A stretch of 64,000 nt of DNA. Origin: Oscillospiraceae bacterium (GTDB lineage Bacteria; Bacillota; Clostridia; Oscillospirales; Acutalibacteraceae). The notes under the pieces were generated by a model. The model searched no databases. It saw only the letters and a program-made list of their open reading frames with translations, and had not been told where the DNA came from. The stretch lies in contig SVPZ01000006.1 in NCBI GenBank assembly GCA_015065605.1, positions 20,066-84,065 on the forward strand, given 5' to 3'. This document shows positions 27,248-35,269 of the stretch, piece by piece; the first letter of the stretch is position 1; the number at the start of each line of letters is the position of its first letter. The translations under genes were made by a program, and so were the position numbers.

Positions 27248-28147
27248 ATGGATAACGAAAAAATGTTAAAAGAAGCGCTCGAACAGGGTATTGAGTACTA
27301 CAAAAAAGGCAGAATTCTTGTTTGGCACGATGAATTTGACGGCGATAAACTCGATATGGATAAGTGGGTTTTCCACCGTACCATGAGCACCGCTGACAGA
27401 ATTTACGATAACTCTGAAAAGAACTGCCGTGTTGAAAACGGTGAAGTGCATATGCAGTCCCACCGTACCGACGACCCCGAGCATCCCTTTACTTTAAGCG
27501 AGGGTCTTACGACAAAGTTCACTATGAACTGGAAATACGGCTATCTTGAAATGCGTGCAAAGGTTCCTTACCGTCACGGCGCATGGCCTTCCTTCTGGAC
27601 TCAGTCTTCTACTGTTTTTAAAACTACTCCCTGGATGGCAGAGGCTGATATTTTCGAGGTATTTTCAAATGACAGCGGTCTTGCTTCCGCTCTTCATAAA
27701 TGGGGATATTCTCAGCATTGTTCCGTTGGCGGCGGTTGGTATAAGGTAGGCGAACCTGAAACTATTAATGAAGAATATCACATTTACGGCTATGAATGGA
27801 ATCCCGAATATATGGCATTTTTCGTTGACGGAAAAGAACAGTGGCGCACTCCCATTGACGCAGTAAACGGTAACTTTAAACACGAAGTAATTGACGGTAC
27901 AAGCGGTTTCCACGATTTCCAGTTTATTATCTTTAATAATGAACTTTTCACCGAAGGCAGCAGTTGGAAACCTAACGGCTGGGCTATTAACGATGACGAT
28001 CAGTTCCCCATTGACTACTATATCGACTGGGTAAGACTTTATCAGAATCCCGAAAAGGAAGAGCTTAAATTAAAGCCCGAAATTGATGAAGTAATCGCTC
28101 AGAAGAAAGCCGAAGAAGAAGCTAAGGCTAAGGAAGAAAACAAATAA
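27248..28147 (+). CDS. Glycoside hydrolase family 16 (beta-glucanase type), intracellular
   Basis: A 299-residue GH16 enzyme. The jelly-roll starts near residue 23 (LVWHDEFDGDKLDMDKW), the catalytic E-x-D-x-x-E signature is EADIFE with E132, D134 and E137, and YYIDWVRLYQ ends the fold. A K/E-rich tail (KKAEEEAKAKEE) closes the protein. There is no signal peptide, unlike most GH16 enzymes, so it should cut beta-1,3 or mixed-linkage glucan oligomers inside the cell. ATG 27248 has GAAGGGAG upstream; a longer in-frame start at 27206 is less likely. It is a single-gene unit with its own terminator. Confidence 0.9.
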   Translation: MDNEKMLKEALEQGIEYYKKGRILVWHDEFDGDKLDMDKWVFHRTMSTADRIYDNSEKNCRVENGEVHMQSHRTDDPEHPFTLSEGLTTKFTMNWKYGYLEMRAKVPYRHGAWPSFWTQSSTVFKTTPWMAEADIFEVFSNDSGLASALHKWGYSQHCSVGGGWYKVGEPETINEEYHIYGYEWNPEYMAFFVDGKEQWRTPIDAVNGNFKHEVIDGTSGFHDFQFIIFNNELFTEGSSWKPNGWAINDDDQFPIDYYIDWVRLYQNPEKEELKLKPEIDEVIAQKKAEEEAKAKEENK

Positions 28148-28166
28148 AAATTAACTTAACTCTACA

Positions 28167-28206
28167 CAAAATCGGCAGTTTTCTACTCTTGAACTGCCGA
28201 TTTTAA
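28167..28206 (+). terminator. Intrinsic terminator after GH16
   Basis: Stem AAAATCGGCAGTTTTC paired with GAACTGCCGATTTT, then a T-rich tail. Confidence 0.9.
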
Positions 28207-28295
28207 TTTTTTAAAAAATTAAATTCTAAAATTTGCTATTTCGTTTCGTTATAGATTAATGAAGAAGGTAAAAAGACAGAGTACGGTTACCTTTC

Positions 28296-28324
28296 TTGAC
28301 AGTACAAATGCATTTCGGTATAAT
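28296..28324 (+). promoter_or_regulatory. Consensus promoter with no gene directly after it
   Basis: TTGACA at 28296-28301 and TATAAT at 28319-28324 with a 17-base gap. The transcript would run through repeat DNA (28381-28630) for ~440 bases before the first gene at 28769. The 28207-28768 gap otherwise holds only the repeats listed below. Confidence 0.65.
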
Positions 28325-28380
28325 AAATAAGGTGAAAAGGAACACGAAAGAACCGTCCGCTGTGTTTCTTTATTGGTAAT

Positions 28381-28470
28381 TTCGGGCAACCGAGGACGTT
28401 TGCCCCTACAATGTAGCCGTAAATATTTTTTGGTATTTTGTAGGGGACGATGCCCACATCGTCCCGTTTT
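28381..28470. repeat. Interspersed repeat, GGGCAACCGAGGACG family, copy 1
   Basis: A ~40-base unit (start GGGCAACCGAGGACGTTTG, end AATGTAGCCGTA) that recurs at 30163-30275 and 55676-55715. It is followed by an inverted pair GGGACGATG/CATCGTCCC. It is not coding. Confidence 0.8.
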
Positions 28471-28484
28471 TTTGTGTAAATTTA

Positions 28485-28630
28485 TTGATATTTCATAGGG
28501 GATGGCGGTTGCCGACATCTTAACAATCCCTCAGTCACTTTCGTGACAGCTCCCTTTACACAAAGGAGCCTTTATTTTGCCCTCCTTGTGCAAAGGAGGG
28601 GGGACCGACGAATGTCGGTGGGAGGATTGT
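28485..28630. repeat. Interspersed repeat, CAGTCACTTTCGTGACAG family, copy 1
   Basis: A ~145-base unit almost identical to 30014-30158. It contains several hairpins: TCAC/GTGA around 28534-28546, CTCCTTTGTG-type arms (AAAGGAGCC and CCTCCTTTG/CAAAGGAGG) and a CCGAC/GTCGG arm near its end. A related shorter copy is at 55640-55668. The pattern resembles Clostridia interspersed palindromic repeats. Confidence 0.8.
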
Positions 28631-28768
28631 GCGAAACAAAAGTAACTAAGACAGGTGACGTTTCTCTGTCTTATTATAATGGACGAAACGGAAAAAATCT
28701 GTTTTTATTTGAGGAAGTAACTCGGACGAGGCATATTGAAATACATAGAGAATTTAGATGGTGGTAAT

Positions 28769-29359
28769 GTGAATTACAAAGAAGAGATAGAAATAAGAAA
28801 AGCGATTAGAGAGAAGATATATGATGGCGAAAAAATAACAAAGGAAGAACGTGAATGGCTCGTAACCCATCCGGTTTACCACGAGATTATGGGTTTTCCT
28901 GTATTACGTGTAGACGTGATTGATATAAAACCTAATACAAAATATATTATTACAATAAAAAAACATTCATCAACATATCCTTACAAAATAGGTGCTGTAG
29001 TATCAGTTCCTGCAAGCAAAGGGAAAATTATCTTAGATAAAGCAGTTTTTGATATGTATAATCGGGAGAAAAAGCCGGGAAGTCCTATTAAGAGTTATTT
29101 TACCGAGTTCGAAACCAATGATGAAGAAAGCTTTTTATATATGTCTACTATTGGGAAAATTAAAGTTGATTATGGGTGCCAGTTTATAGAAAAATGGAAC
29201 AATGAGCTTATTTACGGTTTTGCAGATGGTGCTGATCGAAACTTTGCAATGAAAAAGGAAGTAGTGGATGACAACAAAATTATCTATAGTTGTAAATCTG
29301 TTGTGGGTGATAATTTTGATGCTCTTGTTTTTTCTCTTGAATTGAACGAAGTAACATAG
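28769..29359 (+). CDS. Hypothetical protein, soluble
   Basis: A 196-residue protein I do not recognise. It opens with a charged helix (NYKEEIEIRKAIREKIYDG, KITKEEREWLVTHP) and continues with alternating short strands (DVIDIKPNTKYIITIKK, IGAVVSVPASKGKIILDKAV). It has no signal peptide, no membrane segment and no cysteine motif. The start is uncertain: GTG 28769 follows GGTGG, but an in-frame TTG at 28736 is possible. It lies between two near-identical direct repeats together with the next gene, is followed by a GTCCCCT hairpin, and has no neighbour that reveals its job. Confidence 0.6.
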   Translation: MNYKEEIEIRKAIREKIYDGEKITKEEREWLVTHPVYHEIMGFPVLRVDVIDIKPNTKYIITIKKHSSTYPYKIGAVVSVPASKGKIILDKAVFDMYNREKKPGSPIKSYFTEFETNDEESFLYMSTIGKIKVDYGCQFIEKWNNELIYGFADGADRNFAMKKEVVDDNKIIYSCKSVVGDNFDALVFSLELNEVT

Positions 29360-29385
29360 GGGAAAGTCCCCTGTGTTTTCTGCTT
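29355..29385 (+). terminator. Hairpin AGGGGA-AAG-TCCCCT
   Basis: Short stem AGGGGA/TCCCCT with the tail GTGTTTTCTG, just after the stop of the preceding gene. Nearly the same hairpin and tail occur at 29992-30014. It may act as a weak terminator or be part of a repeat. Confidence 0.5.
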
Positions 29386-29405
29386 AAATTTAATGAGGTG
29401 AATTT

Positions 29406-29966
29406 ATGTTTGGTTTTACAATAAAAGGTTTAAATGTGGAAATACATTGGATAGAAGCGTTAATTAATTTTCTCGTATTATACGGATTGGTAGTATTATT
29501 CAGCTTTTTAAGAGTAAAAAATACCCTAAAAGCTTTTTCACAGGGAAATTGTGATGAAAAACTTATTAAAAAGTGTAAATCTATAAAGCGTCAGTATTAT
29601 TCTCGCAAGGATAAAAAAGTATATAATTTATTTTGTACCGTTCTTGCCGCTATTGCGCTTCAGACAAAACAATCTGATTTGTTTTTTGAGAATTTTAACG
29701 ATTATAAAAATATAGATATTGACTCACAAAACAGAGTGTTTATTTTGGTACTTTCTTATATTAAAGGTCAAAGCTACTCAGATTTATTTAATGAGTGCAA
29801 AACTCTGAGTGAAAATCAGCAATTCGGTAAAGAGCAAATATGTTTTCTTTACAAAAAATATGGAGTAAAATCGGAAACGGTAGTTGAATTGCTTAATAAC
29901 GAGAACTTTAATTTACATAATCAAGAAGTGATAGAGTGTTTAAACGTACTTATTAATATCCTTTAA
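29406..29966 (+). CDS. Hypothetical protein with one N-terminal membrane segment
   Basis: A 186-residue protein of unknown family. Residues ~14-36 form a hydrophobic helix (WIEALINFLVLYGLVVLFSFL), followed by a basic patch (RVKNTLKA) and an all-helical cytoplasmic part that could be TPR-like (KVYNLFCTVLAAIALQTKQ, VFILVLSYIKGQSYSDLF). AATGAGGTG precedes the ATG. It lies 46 bases after the other unknown gene, and both sit between direct repeat copies, so the pair may have moved together. Confidence 0.65.
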   Translation: MFGFTIKGLNVEIHWIEALINFLVLYGLVVLFSFLRVKNTLKAFSQGNCDEKLIKKCKSIKRQYYSRKDKKVYNLFCTVLAAIALQTKQSDLFFENFNDYKNIDIDSQNRVFILVLSYIKGQSYSDLFNECKTLSENQQFGKEQICFLYKKYGVKSETVVELLNNENFNLHNQEVIECLNVLINIL

Positions 29967-29967
29967 G

Positions 29968-30014
29968 ACAGGGGACTAAGACAGAATAACAAGGGGACTG
30001 TCCCCTGTGTTTCT
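29968..30014 (+). terminator. Hairpin ACAGGGGAC/GTCCCCTGT
   Basis: The arms GACAGGGGAC (29968) and GTCCCCTGTG pair around an A-rich loop; an inner AGGGGACTGTCCCCT palindrome is an alternative fold. The tail GTGTTTCTTT is T-rich. Confidence 0.55.
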
Positions 30015-30158
30015 TTGATATTTCGTAGGGGATGGCGGATGCCGACATCTCAACAATCCCTCAGTCACTTTCGTGACAGCTCCCTTTACACAAAGGAGCC
30101 TTTATTTTGCCCTCCTTGTGCAAAGGAGGGGGCCGACGTATGTCGGTGGGAGGATTGT
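30014..30158. repeat. Interspersed repeat, CAGTCACTTTCGTGACAG family, copy 2
   Basis: A direct copy of 28485-28630 with only a few base changes, including the leading TTGATATTTC and GGGGATGGCGG. The two copies bracket the two unknown genes. Confidence 0.8.
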
Positions 30159-30162
30159 TTTC

Positions 30163-30275
30163 TCTTCGGGCAACCGAGGACGTTTGCCCAAAAGTGTAGC
30201 CGTAGAGATTTGTTGGCAATTCGTATATAACGGGCGGATGAAGGGCATCCGCCCCTACAATGTAGCCGTAAAGAT
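30163..30275. repeat. Interspersed repeat, GGGCAACCGAGGACG family, copy 2
   Basis: Carries the GGGCAACCGAGGACGTTTG unit, an inverted pair GGGCGGATG/CATCCGCCC and a second AATGTAGCCGTA end. With the previous repeat it fills the gap between the unknown genes and the M20 peptidase. Confidence 0.8.
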
Positions 30276-30287
30276 TAAATCTTGTTA

Positions 30288-30316
30288 TTGAAAAAACGGG
30301 GAATATAATATATAAT
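30288..30316 (+). promoter_or_regulatory. Promoter of the M20 peptidase gene
   Basis: TTGAAA at 30288-30293 and TATAAT at 30311-30316, 17-base gap, directly downstream of the repeat. Confidence 0.7.
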
Positions 30317-30334
30317 TTTTTTGAGGTGTTTGCC

Positions 30335-31477
30335 GTGAAAAAAATCGACGAAATAATTTCTTCTTTAGAAAAAGAATACGTAAAATTCTGGGAAGACGTT
30401 TGTAATATTGAAAGCCCTACCGAATATAAGGAGGGCGTTGACAAGGTGGGAAGCCTTTTTATCGAAAAAGCCGAAAAATTAGGCTTTAGTACCGAAAAAT
30501 GTGAGCAAAAGGTGTCGGGAGATGCAATATGCATTACCATGAACGAGGAAATAAAAGAAAAACCCGTTTGTTTTTCCGCCCATATTGATACCGTTCATCC
30601 CGTAGGTTCTTTTGGCTGTCCTGCCGTAAAAATAAAGGACGGCATAATTTTCGGCCCCGGTGTTACCGACTGCAAGGGTGGTGCGGTAGCAGGTCTTTTT
30701 GCTATGCAGGTTTTAAAAACGGTTGGCTTTAAGGGTCGTCCCGTAAAGCTTATTATTCAGAGCGACGAAGAAACAAGCAGTAAAGGCAGTAATAAAGAAA
30801 CAATTAAATTTATGGCGGAAAAAGCCCGTGATGCAGTTGCTTTTATAAATCTTGAAGGACGAAGAAACGACGGAATAGTGCTTAAACGAAAGGGAATACT
30901 CCGCATTGAAATTAAGGTTAAAGGTAAAGCCGTTCACGCGTCTGCCTGCTGTGACGGAGCAAGCGCCGTAAGAGAAGCGGCATATAAAATTATTGAATTT
31001 GAAAAGCTTAAGGATGCTTTCGGTGTTACTGCTAATTGCGGACTTATAAAGGGCGGAACTGCAGGTAATACGGTGCCCGAAGAGTGCGTTATGGAATTTG
31101 ATTTCAGATTTTCAAATCAAAAGCAGTATGAATTTGTAATGAAAACCGTTAAAGAAATTTGCGAAAAAAACTTTATAGAGGGCACAAAAACCGCCTTCAC
31201 TGTAAAAAGCGAAAGGGTTTGTATGGAAGAAACCGAGAAAAATCTTGCGCTTTATGAAAAAATCGAGGATATTTTCGAACAAAACGGGTTAAAAAGACTT
31301 GGCAAAACCTTTAGCGGTGGGGGAAGCGATGCGGCTGATATGACTTGTTTCGGAATACCTACCGTTGACGGACTTGGCGTTTACGGTTCTAAAATACACT
31401 CAAAGGATGAATATGCCGAGCTTTCCTCCTTAAGCGAGGCGGCTAAGCGTTTGTGCGCAATAGCGACAAATATATAA
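30335..31477 (+). CDS. M20-family metallopeptidase (ArgE/DapE/CPG2 type)
   Basis: A 380-residue zinc peptidase/deacylase. The metal and catalytic residues are visible: His and Asp in FSAHIDTVHP, Asp in VTDCKGG, the Glu pair in QSDEETSS, Glu in NLEGRR, and a C-terminal His in KIHSKDEY. The middle part is the dimerization domain. It removes acyl or amino-acid groups from a peptide-like substrate in the cytoplasm; the exact substrate is unknown. I chose GTG 30335 because GAGGTG lies at 30323-30328; an earlier GTG at 30326 is inside that site. It is transcribed alone. Confidence 0.88.
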   Translation: MKKIDEIISSLEKEYVKFWEDVCNIESPTEYKEGVDKVGSLFIEKAEKLGFSTEKCEQKVSGDAICITMNEEIKEKPVCFSAHIDTVHPVGSFGCPAVKIKDGIIFGPGVTDCKGGAVAGLFAMQVLKTVGFKGRPVKLIIQSDEETSSKGSNKETIKFMAEKARDAVAFINLEGRRNDGIVLKRKGILRIEIKVKGKAVHASACCDGASAVREAAYKIIEFEKLKDAFGVTANCGLIKGGTAGNTVPEECVMEFDFRFSNQKQYEFVMKTVKEICEKNFIEGTKTAFTVKSERVCMEETEKNLALYEKIEDIFEQNGLKRLGKTFSGGGSDAADMTCFGIPTVDGLGVYGSKIHSKDEYAELSSLSEAAKRLCAIATNI

Positions 31478-31503
31478 TAAATTGTAAAATTATGTATGAA
31501 TAC

Positions 31504-31532
31504 TTGATTTTTTGAAAGAAAAATATTATACT
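31504..31532 (+). promoter_or_regulatory. Promoter of the LtaS-like gene
   Basis: TTGATT at 31504-31509 and TATACT at 31527-31532 with a 17-base gap, 37 bases before the start codon. Confidence 0.65.
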
Positions 31533-31569
31533 AAAGATTGTGAATTTTTTAATGAATGGGATGTAATAA

Positions 31570-33549
31570 ATGAGTAGAAAAGTTAAAAAGAACGGGCATC
31601 TTTATTTTATGTTGCTTTTTCCTTTGGTTACGCTTTATTTTGAATTACTGTTTCGTGTTGCAATAGTTGATAAATTTTTCGGTGTAAGCCTTATTTACAC
31701 TCTGCTTTTCAGCTTTGCTTACGGCTGTGTAGGTTATCTTTTATCTTCAATAAGCAAAAACCGTAAGATTAATAAATGGGTTTGCTCAGGTCTTATGATT
31801 TTGACCGTTATTCCTTATATCGTTGAATATTTAATATACCGATTCTTTAAAACGGTATATGATATAGGTATGATTACCGGTACGGCAGGGGATGCGGCAA
31901 CCAACTTCGGCGGTGAAATTTTCAGCCTGATTTTAAGAAGCATTCCCGTTATACTTCTTTTCATACTTCCCGTTATACTTTATATTATCTACTTAAACAG
32001 ACTTGTTCCGCCCTATAAATCAAACGCTACCTTGCGTATTATATCGGTAAGCACTTCGCTGATTTCTTACGTTTTATGCGTACTTATTATAACGGCAAGC
32101 AGTATCTACGGACCTATGTATAAAACCGATTATAACTTCCGTAGCGCAACCGAAAGCTTCGGTCTTATGACGGGTCTTCGCCTTGATGCAAAATATCTGT
32201 TATTCGGCAGAGAAAGCAGTTATGAAAATCCCGAACTCAGCGGTGAAAACGGGGAAGAACCCGATGAACCTATAGTATATGGCAAAAACGAATTAGACCT
32301 TGATTTTGCCGCTCTTGATGAAGGCGCTTCAACAAAAATCAAAAATCTTAACGCATACGTAAGCTCCTTAAAGGCTTCAAGCAAAAACGAATATACGGGT
32401 ATATTCAAGGGCAAAAACCTTGTTATGATTTCGGCAGAGGCATTTACCGCCGAGGTTATCGACCCAGGGCTTACTCCCACTCTTTATCGACTTGCCAACA
32501 AGGGCATACAGTTTACCGATTATTATCAGCCCTCCAGCGCAGGTACTACGGGAGGAGAATACCAAAACGTATTCGGTATGCTGCCTATGGCAGGCGGACG
32601 TTCCTTTAAGAATACTGCCAAAACCCTTAATTACTACACAATGGGCAGTCAGCTTGACAGACTCGGTTATTACGGAAAAGCATATCATAATAATTCCTAT
32701 ACCTACTACGACCGTCACAAGACCCACGTAAATCTCGGATATTCCGACGGCTTTATGGGACAGGGCAACGGTATGGAGGAATACGTTAAAAACTGTTGGC
32801 CTCAGAGTGACCTTGAAATGTTCCAGGGAACCCTTCCAACCTATATAGATAAGCAACCCTTCAACGTTTATTATATGTCGGTAAGCGGTCACAGCGGATA
32901 CTCAAGAAGCGGTAACTCAATGACCAATAAAAACTGGGACAAGGTTAAAGACCTTAACTATTCCGATACCGTAAAGGGTTATCTTGCCGCTAACCTTGAA
33001 CTTGAAAATGCTCTTACCTATATGGTGGCTGAGCTTGAGGCAAAGGGAATTGCAAACGATACCGTTATCGTAATTTCCACCGACCACTTCCCCTACGGTC
33101 TTGACGACGGCGGAACCTTTGGTAATATGCCTTATCTTTCCGAACTTTACGGCTATAACGTTAAGGATTATTTCCAGAGAGACCATAACCGTCTTATAAT
33201 CTGGAGCGGATGTCTTGAACAGTTCGACCCCATAGTCGTTGACACTCCCACCTTCAGCCTTGATATCGTTCCAACCCTTTCAAATCTTTTCGGAACGGAA
33301 TTTGATTCACGTTTAATGCCCGGCAGAGACGTTTTCTCAGATGCAACTCCACTTGTATATAATACAAACTACGACTGGAAAACCGACCTTGGCACCTATT
33401 ATAATTCAAAGGGTAAATTCGTACCGGTTAACGATACCGTTACCATCCCCGAAAATTACGTCAGCGATATGAAAAAGATAGTAAGAAATAAAATCAATTT
33501 CAGTGCCGACGCTCCTGCGGTGGATTACTACAGACATATATTTGGTTAA
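31570..33549 (+). CDS. LtaS-type membrane sulfatase (lipoteichoic acid synthase family)
   Basis: A 659-residue membrane enzyme. About five N-terminal transmembrane helices (to ~residue 185) are followed by an extracellular sulfatase-fold domain. The metal-binding Glu is in MISAEAFT (~290), the catalytic Thr in SSAGTTGGEYQ (~325), and later metal residues in VISTDHFPYG (~500). Family members transfer glycerol-phosphate from phosphatidylglycerol onto teichoic acid or modify surface glycans. The S. aureus LtaS has GKT at the nucleophile; GTTGGE is common in Clostridia relatives. It ends in a strong terminator. Confidence 0.88.
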   Translation: MSRKVKKNGHLYFMLLFPLVTLYFELLFRVAIVDKFFGVSLIYTLLFSFAYGCVGYLLSSISKNRKINKWVCSGLMILTVIPYIVEYLIYRFFKTVYDIGMITGTAGDAATNFGGEIFSLILRSIPVILLFILPVILYIIYLNRLVPPYKSNATLRIISVSTSLISYVLCVLIITASSIYGPMYKTDYNFRSATESFGLMTGLRLDAKYLLFGRESSYENPELSGENGEEPDEPIVYGKNELDLDFAALDEGASTKIKNLNAYVSSLKASSKNEYTGIFKGKNLVMISAEAFTAEVIDPGLTPTLYRLANKGIQFTDYYQPSSAGTTGGEYQNVFGMLPMAGGRSFKNTAKTLNYYTMGSQLDRLGYYGKAYHNNSYTYYDRHKTHVNLGYSDGFMGQGNGMEEYVKNCWPQSDLEMFQGTLPTYIDKQPFNVYYMSVSGHSGYSRSGNSMTNKNWDKVKDLNYSDTVKGYLAANLELENALTYMVAELEAKGIANDTVIVISTDHFPYGLDDGGTFGNMPYLSELYGYNVKDYFQRDHNRLIIWSGCLEQFDPIVVDTPTFSLDIVPTLSNLFGTEFDSRLMPGRDVFSDATPLVYNTNYDWKTDLGTYYNSKGKFVPVNDTVTIPENYVSDMKKIVRNKINFSADAPAVDYYRHIFG

Positions 33550-33574
33550 AAAAACGGGCATTGCCCGTTTTTTT
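33549..33574 (+). terminator. Intrinsic terminator
   Basis: Stem AAACGGGCA/TGCCCGTTT with T7, just after the LtaS-like stop codon. Confidence 0.9.
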
Positions 33575-33586
33575 GCTTTTTTATAC

Positions 33587-33615
33587 TTGAAAAAGTTGCG
33601 TGTTTATAGTATAAT
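33587..33615 (+). promoter_or_regulatory. Promoter ahead of a palindromic element
   Basis: TTGAAA at 33587-33592 and TATAAT at 33610-33615, 17-base gap. The -10 box ends two bases before the left arm of the repeat element, so the transcript would begin inside that element and reach the aminotransferase gene. Confidence 0.7.
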
Positions 33616-33616
33616 C

Positions 33617-33893
33617 TTAAGCAAACACGAATAATCCGAACCTGATTTTAAAGGCTCAATTTTCGTCTTTGCATTGTTAAAATACTCGTTAATCCGTCAG
33701 GATTAACTGCGTTTTGTGCCTCGCACAGCCAAAAATTCAACTCTTTAAAATTCTGCGACCTAAAACGGGCAGAATTTGGAGTGATTTTTGGTGCGGAAGA
33801 ATCCGTCAGGCTAACGCCTACGGGTGATGACAAACCGAAAAGTGCCGAAAGAATGCCGTTTTAGGCAGGTTCGGATTATTCGTGTTTGCTTAA
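33617..33893. repeat. MITE-like palindromic element with 28-base perfect terminal inverted repeats
   Basis: The 33617-33644 arm (starts TTAAGCAAACACG, ends CGAACCTG) is the exact reverse complement of 33866-33893. Inside are three further inverted pairs: GTTAATCC/GGATTAAC (33688-33707), AAATTCTGC/GCAGAATTT (33748-33777) and CCTAAAACGG/CCGTTTTAGG (33759-33768 and 33856-33865). It has no credible coding frame. It fills the gap between the LtaS-like gene and the aminotransferase and would fold into a large RNA hairpin in the 5' leader of the latter. Confidence 0.85.
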
Positions 33894-33920
33894 AGTTATA
33901 GAATGGAGGAAAGTATTTTT

Positions 33921-35198
33921 ATGAGCAGTTATCTTTCGATGTCGAAGGAAGAACTTTCGGCAGAATTTTCCAAAGTAAAAAAAGAATACGCCTTTTTAAC
34001 CACCTTGGGTCTTCACCTTGATATGTCCAGAGGTAAGCCGGGCGCTGACCAGATGGATTTAAGCAGACGTATGTTTGACCTTGTCGGTAACGATTTAGGC
34101 TTTAAAAACAAAGACGGTATTGATTGCAGAAACTACGGCGGTCTTGACGGACTCAGTGAGCTAAAAGAACTTTTTGCAGGAATTTTAGGTTTACTTCCTT
34201 CTCAGATTATCGTAGGCGGTAATTCTTCTCTTAATATGATGTACGATACCGTTTCTCAGGCAATGACCCACGGTCTTGGGGGAGAGCCTTGGATGAAGCA
34301 GGGCGAAATTAAGTTTATCTGTCCCGTTCCCGGTTACGACCGTCATTTTGCCATTACCGAGCATTTCGGAATTAAAATGATTCCCGTAAGAAATAATCCC
34401 GATGGACCCGATATGGATAAAATCGAGGAACTTATTAAAGACCCGTCGGTAAAGGGTATGTGGTGCGTTCCCAAATACTCCAACCCCGAAGGAATTACCT
34501 ATAGCGATGAGGTTGTAAAGCGTCTTGCAAATATGAAGCCTGCCGCTAAGGATTTCCGTATTTTCTGGGATAACGCTTATGCTATTCACGACCTTTATGA
34601 AGAGGGTGACGAGCTTTTAAACATTTACGACGAATGTGTAAAGGCAGGAAATCCCGACCTTGTAATTATGTTTACTTCCACCTCTAAGATTACCTTCCCC
34701 GGCGCAGGTGTTGCGGCTCAGGCGGCAAGTCCCAATAACGTGGAAATTCTTAAGAGCAGAATGATGTTCCAGACCATAGGCCCCGATAAGCTTAATCAGC
34801 TTCGCCACGCACGTGCTTTTAAAAGCGTAGCCGACGTTAAGGAGCATATGAAGGAACACGCAGGAATTTTACGTCCCAAGTTCGAAAGTGTTTTAAGTGA
34901 GCTTGAAAGTGAACTTTCGGGACTTGAAATTGCGCATTGGAATACTCCTAAGGGCGGTTATTTTATCAGCCTTAACGTAATGAACGGTTGCGCTAAAAGG
35001 GTAGAGGAGCTTTGCGCAGGCGCGGGTATGATACTTACCAAAGTGGGCGCTACCTATCCTTACGGCTATGATGAAAACGACAGCAATATCCGTATTGCTC
35101 CTTCCTTCCCGCCTGTTGAGGAAATAAAGAAGGCTTCAAGGGTGCTTTGCGTATCTGTAAGATATGCAGTGCTCGAAAAGCTTTTAAGTGAAAAGTAA
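33921..35198 (+). CDS. Aspartate aminotransferase, type Ic-like
   Basis: A 425-residue PLP-dependent transaminase of the subgroup Ic (large bacterial aspartate aminotransferase). It starts with a distinctive N-terminal LSMSKEELSAEFSKVKKEY and shows DMSRGKPGADQMDLS, NYGGLDG, FWDNAYAIHDLY, the PLP Lys in STSKITFPGAG near residue 245, and SNIRIAPSFPP for substrate binding. It makes or uses aspartate and oxaloacetate. The ATG at 33921 has GGAGGAAAG seven bases upstream. Its leader is the palindromic element. Confidence 0.92.
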   Translation: MSSYLSMSKEELSAEFSKVKKEYAFLTTLGLHLDMSRGKPGADQMDLSRRMFDLVGNDLGFKNKDGIDCRNYGGLDGLSELKELFAGILGLLPSQIIVGGNSSLNMMYDTVSQAMTHGLGGEPWMKQGEIKFICPVPGYDRHFAITEHFGIKMIPVRNNPDGPDMDKIEELIKDPSVKGMWCVPKYSNPEGITYSDEVVKRLANMKPAAKDFRIFWDNAYAIHDLYEEGDELLNIYDECVKAGNPDLVIMFTSTSKITFPGAGVAAQAASPNNVEILKSRMMFQTIGPDKLNQLRHARAFKSVADVKEHMKEHAGILRPKFESVLSELESELSGLEIAHWNTPKGGYFISLNVMNGCAKRVEELCAGAGMILTKVGATYPYGYDENDSNIRIAPSFPPVEEIKKASRVLCVSVRYAVLEKLLSEK

Positions 35199-35205
35199 TT
35201 ATACA

Positions 35206-35234
35206 TTGACTTTTTGATAAATAGAATGTATAAT
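35206..35234 (+). promoter_or_regulatory. Promoter of secD-secF
   Basis: TTGACT at 35206-35211 and TATAAT at 35229-35234 with a 17-base gap; a GGAGG site precedes the secD start. Confidence 0.8.
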
Positions 35235-35269
35235 AATCATATTAATTTTATAAAAACGGAGGACTTGTA

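Noticed and set aside
28543..28767. Plus-strand frame through repeat copy 1
   Set aside because: A near-identical frame appears in repeat copy 2 only because the DNA repeats; there is no ribosome site or family.
30061..30540. Minus-strand frame over repeat DNA and the M20 gene start
   Set aside because: Half is repeat sequence and half is antisense to a real gene.
33648..33833. Minus-strand frame in the palindromic element
   Set aside because: It lies wholly within nested inverted repeats with no start signal.
33587..33893. T-box or other amino-acid leader for the aminotransferase
   Set aside because: No T-box sequence or specifier loop is seen; the region is a terminal-inverted-repeat element.
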